Of a stretch of DNA of 34,874 nucleotides, positions 17,923 through 24,408 are shown piece by piece. The stretch covers positions 1 through 34,874 of the forward strand of contig JAAHGS010000056.1 of the NCBI GenBank assembly GCA_010692645.1, read 5' to 3'. The stretch comes from Symploca sp. SIO2E9. Lineage in GTDB: Bacteria > Cyanobacteriota > Cyanobacteriia > Cyanobacteriales > Coleofasciculaceae. How positions within the stretch are numbered: position 1 is the stretch's first letter; every line of letters starts with the position of its first letter. Both the position numbers and the translations under genes were made by a program. A model generated the notes under the pieces. It was not told the origin of the DNA. It made no database searches and saw nothing but the letters and a program-made list of their open reading frames with translations.

Positions 17923-19626
17923 TTAATACAATCCAGAAAATATATTGTTAATCACTTGCGCAATTCGACCGCCAGTAGTTAGATCGGCTGTAATTTTGGC
18001 AATGTGTTGATCTAGTGCTTGCTCATGATCATTCCAGATGTAGGGATGGTCTGCTGAAGGTGGACATTCAACGACTTCTCGTATGGCCAGATACAACAGC
18101 CTAGTTGCAGGCGACAGGAGAGTACGAGCATCGTAATGATTTGCCACCAAGTAGGTTCGCAGATCCACAGCTTGAACCCCAAATATTAGGGCAATTGCCA
18201 GATATTGCTGAAAGATGTCGATTGAGCGACGGGCTAAATTAGCTGAAGTAAACCCTTGACTGTTAATATTCTGATTAAATTGTTCAGCGTGGGTGGGAAA
18301 ACGGTCAGCCAGAGAATTTCCATAGAAGCTTAACAGCGGCATAATCGAGTTAGCAGAGATTTGTAGACCTTTTAGCCCCATATTGACTTGCCGCTGAGTA
18401 TTGCCCACTAAAGATGCTGGTAGTCCATTGTTAAATTCCGGCGCGACGAGGAGTGCGATTTGCACGTCAAGGTGCTTAGCTAATAGCCCAATGTAGTAGC
18501 GTAAGCGATCCATGCCTATGCCCACGTACTGTCCGAGGAAATTGCCGCCATGGTAGCTGGCTTGATTCTCAACATCGATCAGTGGGTTATCCGTAACTGA
18601 GTTAATTTCCACTTCGATTTGTCTGGCAATCTCCTCAATTCCTTCGACAATCGGTCCGATGTACTGTGGCAGGCAGCGAAGTGAATAGCGGTCTTGGATA
18701 GGCTGCTGACCACGATAGTCGTGAGAGCCATCTAATTCGTCGCGGATTAAATGCGAACCCTCTAGAAGATTGAGCATCTGGCTTGCTGCCCAAATCTGAC
18801 CGGGATGAGGTTTATATTTGTGAATAAAGGGGTGAAAGGATTGATTAGTTCCGTGCAAACCTTGGATGGCTAAAGCGTGGGCCCCCATGGTCAAGGCTAG
18901 TAGAACTCTGGCATCATAAATGCTGTTGGCAGCAATGCCAGTCATTACTGAGGTACCGTTTATCATTGCCAACCCTTCCTTAGGAAGAAGTTGCAGTGGT
19001 GACAAATTAAGCTGACCAAGTGCTGTGGGCGCGTCCATCTCTTTGCCGTTGAAGTCAACGGTATAACAGCTGTCCAAACCCATTACTGCTCCGGTAATGT
19101 AGGATAATGGCACTAAATCACCACTAGCTCCAATGGAGCCAAATTCATAGACATGGGGAGTGACGCCAGCATTCAGGAAGGTGATCAGGCGCTCGATTAG
19201 TTCGAGCCGGATGCCAGATGCTCCCTGCAAGTGGGAGTTCATACGCAGGAGCATTGCGGCGCGGACGTCAGCTAGCGGTAACTTCTGTCCTGCCCCGGTC
19301 TTGTGATACCAAATGAGATTGTTCTGCAGCAGGGCAGCGTCTTCAGGCGAGATGGGGATATTCGCCATGCCACCAAAGCCACTGGTCACGCCGTAAATAG
19401 GCTTGCCAGATTCAACGGCATTGGTAATGTAGTCCTGCGATGCCTGGATACGCTGCAAAACATTATCATCATCGATTAAGAGTACCTGTGTACCCTGACG
19501 GGCAACTCTTACAACCTCGTCTATTGTTAAGTGAGAATTGCCGACAACGACAGCTGCCTCTGAATTATGAACTCCTAGTTTTGGTAAAGGAATGGTCCGG
19601 CTCTGTTTTAGAGATTCTGTAAACAT
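17923..19626 (-). CDS. Aromatic amino acid ammonia-lyase (MIO enzyme), substrate uncertain
   Basis: Removes ammonia from an aromatic amino acid to give the trans-cinnamate-type acid. At 567 residues it has the same length as the Anabaena variabilis phenylalanine ammonia-lyase as I recall it, and residue numbers coincide. The MIO cofactor precursor Ala-Ser-Gly is at 167-169 (GSIGASGDL), the catalytic Tyr at Y78 (PIYGVTSGFGG), and the region NSVTDNPLI is intact. The selectivity pair is Tyr107-His108 (LIWYHKTG), where the Anabaena PAL has Phe-Leu, bacterial TAL has His-Leu and histidine lyases have Ser-His. Phenylalanine is therefore doubtful as natural substrate; tyrosine, a substituted tyrosine or another ring is possible, as is an aminomutase. 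It is the first gene of the probable operon, with 404 bases of DNA upstream. Confidence 0.92.
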   Translation of the reverse strand: MFTESLKQSRTIPLPKLGVHNSEAAVVVGNSHLTIDEVVRVARQGTQVLLIDDDNVLQRIQASQDYITNAVESGKPIYGVTSGFGGMANIPISPEDAALLQNNLIWYHKTGAGQKLPLADVRAAMLLRMNSHLQGASGIRLELIERLITFLNAGVTPHVYEFGSIGASGDLVPLSYITGAVMGLDSCYTVDFNGKEMDAPTALGQLNLSPLQLLPKEGLAMINGTSVMTGIAANSIYDARVLLALTMGAHALAIQGLHGTNQSFHPFIHKYKPHPGQIWAASQMLNLLEGSHLIRDELDGSHDYRGQQPIQDRYSLRCLPQYIGPIVEGIEEIARQIEVEINSVTDNPLIDVENQASYHGGNFLGQYVGIGMDRLRYYIGLLAKHLDVQIALLVAPEFNNGLPASLVGNTQRQVNMGLKGLQISANSIMPLLSFYGNSLADRFPTHAEQFNQNINSQGFTSANLARRSIDIFQQYLAIALIFGVQAVDLRTYLVANHYDARTLLSPATRLLYLAIREVVECPPSADHPYIWNDHEQALDQHIAKITADLTTGGRIAQVINNIFSGLY

Positions 19627-20030
19627 ATGTTTTTCTTGCCTAAATTTGTGATATTTCCAATGATGGTTGGTAGTTAAAGATTTAGCAAAAACTCAGATTA
19701 TCCTAGGATTCCAGTTAGTTGAATCCCACTTTGACAATTGTAAATTTGAGCAAAGTTTCTGAAACACCACCTAACTTTCCAACACATTTCTAGACTAGCT
19801 ATTGTTTTGGTAAGTCATCACCTAATGAGAATTAGAAGCTCTTTAGGTTCGTTCATTAGGCTCATTTGTCTGTAAATTGGGGGAGCATTCCTATGCCAGT
19901 AAGATTTAAGTAGTCACACAAAATTATTTACACACCAAAACTGAAGCAAAAGGTTATATAGTATGGATTTCAGTTAGATTCTGAGTATAATTAATTCTAT
20001 TTAGGTACTGATAATTTAGACAAACGAATA
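19627..20030. other. Promoter region upstream of the ammonia-lyase cluster
   Basis: About 400 bases without a gene, AT-rich. It separates the ammonia-lyase from the lipoate-ligase-like gene and is the longest non-coding gap within the minus-strand run. I found no confident -35/-10 pair and no clear terminator. Its length suggests a regulated promoter for the ammonia-lyase/CoA ligase pair. Confidence 0.4.
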
Positions 20031-20789
20031 TCAACTCAGTTGTGCCCGGATTTCTTGCCACTCTTGCTCTGATAAAGGCTGATTAACTAACTCCACACCA
20101 AAACAGTCTCTTGCTGCCTTAGTCAAAGCCTCAACAACTGTTTGAATTAAGATATCTCCCCGTTGAGTCAGTGGTAAATTAATCATTGGCAGCATTTCTC
20201 CAAATACCAGAGTATATAGCTCAGCATCGGGTTCTAGGCGGATGGAGCCATGCTGCAAAATTGCTCTACTACGCCGCAACTGAGAACTACCAATCAGTTT
20301 AGAACCATCAGACAATACTAAATCGGCACCAGTGGCAGTCCCAAAACAGTTAGGATTGTGAATATAGTTTCGCTTAGCAGAACCATAGTACAACTCTACA
20401 CCGAGCGATCGCCAACCTTGAATCAAAAATTCGCAAATTTCCTGATAAGTCTGCCAGCGCTTGCTACTGGCTCCTGATTTAACTACCATATAAGTCAAAT
20501 CTCCCTGGTGCAATACGGCTCGTCCACCAGTAGGACGCCGTACTATCTGTAGTGGCGTTTCTCGCCAAGTCAGCTGTTGCCAAGAAGCTGGCCAGCGGCG
20601 CTGGTGATAACCTAATGAGATTGTCGGTGATGCCCAGGTGTAAAATCGCAAGACTGGCGGATGTTTTTCCGCTTGCTGCTGATCCAAGAGCCACTTATCA
20701 ATTGCCATCTGTAGTTGCCCTGATACCTGGAGCAGCGGAATTAAACGCCAAGACGAGGGGGAATTTTGGATCGAGTTTTTTTGACTCAT
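20031..20789 (-). CDS. Lipoate-protein ligase A/octanoyltransferase family protein
   Basis: Protein of 252 residues from the ATG at 20789 (a TTG four codons upstream is the alternative). The biotin/lipoate ligase fold is marked by PTISLGYHQR, the signature RPTGGRAVLHQGDLTY, and a lysine in DGSKLIGSSQLRR followed by the ILQHGSI strand. Such proteins attach lipoate or octanoate to lipoyl domains, such as that of the E2 encoded 14 kb away, or transfer it between carriers. Full-length LplA has an additional C-terminal domain, which is missing here, so a transferase of the LipM/LipL type or a stand-alone ligase are both possible. It follows the YbjN-like gene closely (34 bases) and may be co-transcribed with it. 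Confidence 0.82.
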   Translation of the reverse strand: MSQKNSIQNSPSSWRLIPLLQVSGQLQMAIDKWLLDQQQAEKHPPVLRFYTWASPTISLGYHQRRWPASWQQLTWRETPLQIVRRPTGGRAVLHQGDLTYMVVKSGASSKRWQTYQEICEFLIQGWRSLGVELYYGSAKRNYIHNPNCFGTATGADLVLSDGSKLIGSSQLRRSRAILQHGSIRLEPDAELYTLVFGEMLPMINLPLTQRGDILIQTVVEALTKAARDCFGVELVNQPLSEQEWQEIRAQLS

Positions 20790-20823
20790 CTCAATTAGCA
20801 ATTAAGATGCTTCAGAGTTTAGT

Positions 20824-21327
20824 TCACGCGGCACCAAACTCAGAGATTAAAGCATCATCATTATCATCAGCAATTGTTGCCACAATAGTAATAGCACGAG
20901 CAATTTCTCCAGGTGACAGCTCTGCTACAGTTCGCGTCGATACGACCACAACTTGGTCATTAATAATGGCGAAACGAGATTCATAAGTCTCTAACCCATT
21001 CATCTCCAGAAGCTTGCGCATTAACTTCGGTTCATTTCTACAGGGTAATTGCAGCACTGATGACCAAACTGTGAAAGTATCGTTATCGGTAGTACCTGTC
21101 AGTTCCACAAAAACTTCGACACTACCATACTTAAACTTCCACAGATATCCCTCTTCAGAGTGGCTTACCATGGCGCTGTCATCTTGTTCAAGGCTGGAGA
21201 TCACAGTTTCAATTTTCTCCACATAGTTGATATCGGCAACATTCTCGATTATTTCAGTGGAGACTCTCTTTTCCGATGACAAGTCTTGTGTAGAAACTGT
21301 TTCAGAATTAGGTTGTTGAGTAGTCAT
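20824..21327 (-). CDS. YbjN domain-containing protein
   Basis: Protein of 167 residues: an N-terminal polar tail of about 35 residues, then a YbjN/type III secretion chaperone-like fold with alternating strands and helices (YLWKFKYGSVEVFVEL, NDTFTVWSSVLQLP, RFAIINDQVVVVSTR), ending in an acidic helix with ELSPGEIARAI and TIADDNDDAL. YbjN-like proteins are common in cyanobacteria and have a chaperone-like or sensory role that is poorly defined. It lies between the ferritin-like and lipoate-ligase-like genes on the same strand. I cannot name a partner from the sequence. Confidence 0.75.
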   Translation of the reverse strand: MTTQQPNSETVSTQDLSSEKRVSTEIIENVADINYVEKIETVISSLEQDDSAMVSHSEEGYLWKFKYGSVEVFVELTGTTDNDTFTVWSSVLQLPCRNEPKLMRKLLEMNGLETYESRFAIINDQVVVVSTRTVAELSPGEIARAITIVATIADDNDDALISEFGAA

Positions 21328-21435
21328 AGAAGTTTCTTTTCACTCGTCTTTGGGTTGCTCTAAAACTCAGTATCGCTTCTGAGAGTCATTATTGGCATCC
21401 ATCAGAACCAAGGTCCAACTAAATTCTTGCATGGC

Positions 21436-22314
21436 TTAGTTGCGATGATTGCTTAAACCTTTCAAAAACATCGGTACAAATTTTTCCATGAACACTTGCG
21501 GATCCCGATTCCAAGCCTTTTGTGCTGCTTGGATCCGAGTCATCTGTAATTCAGGAGCTAATAAAGCTTGAGGTAGACGTTCCATCAAGTAGCTTGGACG
21601 TTCCCAAACTGGCATAGTATTGGCTATTTCCAAGAGTTGGTTAACTCGACGCAGTTCAGCGCCTGCCATAATATCTGAACCAGACTCAAAGGCTGCATGC
21701 TCAATCGCAGCATACTTGCGTTTTGCCTGGTCCACTTTCTGTCGGTTTTCCGGACTAGTTTTGGCGATTTTTGCCAGCCAGCGGTTACCCCAACGAACGT
21801 GGGCAACTTCCTCTGGAAAAATTTTTTCAATCGTTTCCCTAATTTTGATATTTTCTTCGGTTGAAGGTGCCTCTTTCAAAGCCTGAATGTGAGCCGAGAA
21901 GTATTCACAACCCCGCTTCTCAGTAACATTAATTGCTGCCACGAAGCTGATTATCCCATCTTCTCGATGAGCTTCTTGGTAATAGGCGTCTTGGTCTAGA
22001 AGCCTCTCAAACTCATCAATATAGGATATTCCAGGAGGTTTGCCGACATCTGCCCCCAAATCTACCAGTAGTTCAGTTAACCACATCGCATGACGAGCTT
22101 CGTCTGAGATGTGATGGGACAAGTCTCGTATTAGTTCTGATGGCTCTCCATCTAGTTTCTCGATTAAATCAGTGAGGTCTTTGCAGGTACGCTGTTCGCT
22201 GTATCGGTAGCGATTGAGGATAATCAGATGAATTTCGCGGTCATGCACCACCTGTTTGAGGACGTCACGCGCACTCATCGCATTATTTAATTTACGGGGA
22301 TAAGCAACTGTCAT
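21436..22314 (-). CDS. Ferritin-like di-iron protein
   Basis: All-helical protein of 292 residues with a complete ferritin-like di-iron ligand set in order: E40 (RYSEQRT), E72-x2-H75 (DEARH), E132 (VTEKRG) and E169-x2-H172 (PEEVAH). This E, ExxH, E, ExxH pattern is that of di-iron oxidases and oxygenases in the ferritin-like superfamily. The length exceeds a ferritin or rubrerythrin and there is no rubredoxin domain, so an oxygenase or oxidase is more likely than iron storage. Substrate unknown. It is the first gene of the minus-strand run, upstream of the YbjN-like gene by 108 bases. It may belong to the biosynthetic cluster or be an unrelated conserved gene. Confidence 0.78.
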   Translation of the reverse strand: MTVAYPRKLNNAMSARDVLKQVVHDREIHLIILNRYRYSEQRTCKDLTDLIEKLDGEPSELIRDLSHHISDEARHAMWLTELLVDLGADVGKPPGISYIDEFERLLDQDAYYQEAHREDGIISFVAAINVTEKRGCEYFSAHIQALKEAPSTEENIKIRETIEKIFPEEVAHVRWGNRWLAKIAKTSPENRQKVDQAKRKYAAIEHAAFESGSDIMAGAELRRVNQLLEIANTMPVWERPSYLMERLPQALLAPELQMTRIQAAQKAWNRDPQVFMEKFVPMFLKGLSNHRN

Positions 22315-22480
22315 AACTTTTGTTTGTTTTTGTAAAGCTATTTTATTGAATCCTAACGCGATTTTTTAGCTAGTGGGCAAGGATATCTGCTCTAATTCCG
22401 TCTAGCCATGTTAGAGATTTTGAGGTTTTCAATAAAGATTACTTTTCTCTCGCTTTCTTTGTGCATCTAACTCCCTATTT

Positions 22481-22737
22481 AGGGTTTGCTGAATAAGTCT
22501 GGTGGTAAGGAGAGGGAGCTCTTAGCAGGGAGTAGGGAGTAAGGAGCAGGGAGCAGGGAGTAGGGAGCAGGGAAAAGCCGATAGTTCTAAGCTTGATTAT
22601 CTATGATCAGCTCCGAAATTTTCCTATTAAGTGCAAGGATTTTGAGCCATTGGATGCTATAACAAAGCACTTGAAAGGGTCAAAAAAGGCTCAAACCCCT
22701 TGTCTGGCATACCTTTTACATTAATTCAGCAAGCCCT
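22481..22737. mobile_element. Candidate MITE or insertion-sequence remnant with terminal inverted repeats
   Basis: The left end AGGGTTTGCTGAATAA (22481) is matched by the inverted right end TTAATTCAGCAAGCCCT (22721-22737), differing at two or three positions. Both ends are flanked by ATTT (22477-22480 and 22738-22741), a possible target duplication; a TA duplication inside the same bases would also fit, as with IS630/mariner elements. The 257-bp interior has no transposase frame, so it would be non-autonomous. The interior contains the G-rich tandem repeat at 22525-22573. Confidence 0.5.
22525..22573 (+). repeat. Imperfect 7-bp tandem repeat (GGGAGYA)
   Basis: About seven imperfect copies of GGGAGTA/GGGAGCA in a row. 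This kind of purine-rich short tandem repeat is frequent between genes in filamentous cyanobacteria. The surrounding gap (22315-22946) otherwise holds only the candidate MITE and the hydrolase promoter. Confidence 0.8.
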
Positions 22738-22946
22738 ATTTATTTGTGCCATTACATGAAATCGGTTGGCGACGAGCTGAGCATTTGGCATAAGTTCTCT
22801 CACGACATTTTGATATATTGTCATTGTCAGGCAAATCACAAAAACTGGTGATTTTGTGGAATTATAGGCAGGTTAAATCTGCTAAGTGTTTCATCCCCAG
22901 TCTAAAGACACAGGGTTTTTACGAATGTATCTTAAGAAAACAGCCG

Positions 22947-23783
22947 ATGAGTAATTTAACACGCCGTCAATTCATCATTGTTACCACCCTAGTAGCAGGT
23001 TTCGCCGCCTGTACCAAACCAATTTCTAGCCAGGTGATTACTACGGATACTCAAGGCTTAGTAGCTGGCGAGGTTAAAATTCCTGTAGAGGATGGAGAAA
23101 TTCCTGCCTATCGAGCCATGCCTGCTAGTGGGGAGAACTTTCCTATAGTGCTGGTAGTGCAGGAAATTTTTGGTGTCCATGAACACCTCCAGGATATTTG
23201 TCGCCGCTTTGCTAAACTGGGTTATCTCGCGATCGCACCTGAGCTTTATGCCCGTCAAGGGGATGTTTCCCAGATTAGCGACATTCAAGAGATTATATCC
23301 CAAGTTGTCTCCAAAGTTCCAGATGCTCAAGTCATGTCTGATTTAGATGCCACTTTAACTTGGGCAGACAAATCAGGTAAGGGAAATATTGACAACATAG
23401 GAATTACAGGCTTTTGCTGGGGTGGGCGAATTGTTTGGCTATACGCTGCCCATAACCCCAATCTCAAAGCTGGAGTAGCTTGGTATGGACGCTTAGTAGG
23501 TGAATCTACTTCCTTAACTCCTAAGTACCCCCTTGATGTAGTCGATGAACTGAAAGTACCAATTCTCGGACTTTATGCCGGTAGTGATAGCTTCATTCCT
23601 ACCCAAACAGTAGAGCAAATGCGTCAGGCACTAGGAACTAAAGACACTGGTTCAGAAATCATCCTTTACCCAGAAGCGCCTCACGGTTTTTTTGCAGACT
23701 ATCGCCCCACATATCGCCAAGAGGCAGCAGAAGACGGCTGGAAACGCTTACAAGCTTGGTTTAAGCAGCACGGGGTTGCTTAG
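22947..23783 (+). CDS. Dienelactone hydrolase family protein with export signal
   Basis: Alpha/beta hydrolase of 278 residues. I prefer the ATG at 22947 over an earlier in-frame ATG because it places a Tat-like signal ([18 protein letters not shown]) at the N-terminus; the Cys could be a lipid-modified residue, since the segment before it is lipobox-like. The catalytic triad of the family is visible: Cys in GFCWGG, Asp in GSDSFIP and His in APHGFF. Known members hydrolyse dienelactones and related esters; the natural substrate here is unknown. The protein probably acts in the periplasm or on the outer face of the cytoplasmic membrane. The gene stands alone and converges with a truncated SDR gene. 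Confidence 0.88.
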   Translation: MSNLTRRQFIIVTTLVAGFAACTKPISSQVITTDTQGLVAGEVKIPVEDGEIPAYRAMPASGENFPIVLVVQEIFGVHEHLQDICRRFAKLGYLAIAPELYARQGDVSQISDIQEIISQVVSKVPDAQVMSDLDATLTWADKSGKGNIDNIGITGFCWGGRIVWLYAAHNPNLKAGVAWYGRLVGESTSLTPKYPLDVVDELKVPILGLYAGSDSFIPTQTVEQMRQALGTKDTGSEIILYPEAPHGFFADYRPTYRQEAAEDGWKRLQAWFKQHGVA

Positions 23784-23873
23784 GCAGTCCCGATGAAAAA
23801 AATTTTACTACCTAGGATGTAAGAGAAAAAAGCCATGGTTGTTCAACTTACCCACCCGACAAGAGCGATTACA

Positions 23874-24150
23874 CTAGTTGTATTGATTACGCCCAGCCAT
23901 CACACCACCATCTACATCCCAGATAGCGCCAGTAACCCAATTAGCTTTCTCAGAAAGTAGATAAGCAACCGCTTCAGCAACATCTGTAGATGTTCCTACT
24001 CTCCCAATAGGATGGAAACTATTGAATCCTTCTAGAGCAGAATGAACTTGTTCTTTGGGGATAAAACCTTGGTAAATGGGAGTTTCTACTACCGCAGGAG
24101 ATACGGCATTAACTCTGATCTTATGTTTTGCTAGTTCCATAAAGGATTGG
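23874..24150 (-). pseudogene. C-terminal fragment of a short-chain dehydrogenase/reductase
   Basis: The reading frame encodes only the last third of an [23 protein letters not shown], the variable loop, and the end [10 protein letters not shown]. Full SDRs have about 245 residues with the Rossmann glycine motif and the YxxxK catalytic pair; both are missing here. The ATG at 24140 is an internal methionine of the family, and three codons before it (QSF) still fit the family. Homology stops at the edge of the 40-bp palindrome at 24151-24190, so the 5' part was lost at that junction. It is unlikely to be functional. Confidence 0.8.
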
Positions 24151-24190
24151 ATTGGTCGCGCCTACCTACTAGTAGGTAGGCGCGACCAAT
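24151..24190. repeat. Perfect 40-bp palindrome with a TetR-operator-like core
   Basis: The 20 bases on each side of 24170/24171 are exact complements. The central 16 bases (TACCTACTAGTAGGTA, 24163-24178) match the promoter operator at 24289-24304 in 15 of 16 positions, and the outer arms read ATTGGTCGCGCC. It sits at the breakpoint of the truncated SDR gene. It could be a dispersed palindromic repeat or the scar of a deletion between two operator copies. Confidence 0.85.
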
Positions 24191-24215
24191 AATTATTCCT
24201 CCGCCAACTTCTTTG

Positions 24216-24281
24216 TTATGGGATGTCAGCGTAACTAAAGGCGCTGTAACCAGCTTTTTGAGAAGTTTTTTGTTTGATGAG
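24216..24281 (-). pseudogene. Remnant of a TetR/AcrR-family regulator
   Basis: On the minus strand a 21-codon frame reads KTSQKAGYSAFSYADIP and then stops. The ten residues GYSAFSYADI (24222-24251) match the start of the helix-turn-helix in many TetR/AcrR regulators. There is no start codon and no continuation, so only a scrap remains. It lies just downstream of a promoter overlapped by a TetR-type operator, which supports the reading as an old autoregulated TetR-SDR locus. Confidence 0.4.
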
Positions 24282-24284
24282 TCT

Positions 24285-24314
24285 ATATTACCTACTAATA
24301 GGTATGCTTGTCAA
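24285..24314 (-). promoter_or_regulatory. Sigma70-type promoter with TetR-like operator in the spacer
   Basis: On the minus strand TTGACA (24309-24314) and TAATAT (24285-24290) are 18 bases apart. The near-palindrome TACCTATTAGTAGGTA (24289-24304, one mismatched pair) fills the spacer and overlaps the -10 box, the usual place for a repressor. It points toward the TetR remnant and the SDR fragment. A GGAGG motif lies further on at the complement of about 24199-24203. Confidence 0.6.
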
Positions 24315-24408
24315 GCACTTCTTTAGACTGTCCTGATTGCGATAAACTCAAGCCAAAGACTGCTGCTCATTCCTTCGTAGTAAGCACCTTAGTGCCCCCA
24401 GCCCCACT

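Noticed and set aside
5252-20789. Functional link between the E2 lipoyl enzyme and the lipoate-ligase-like gene
   Set aside because: They are about 14 kb apart on opposite strands with unrelated genes between; the biochemical link is generic.
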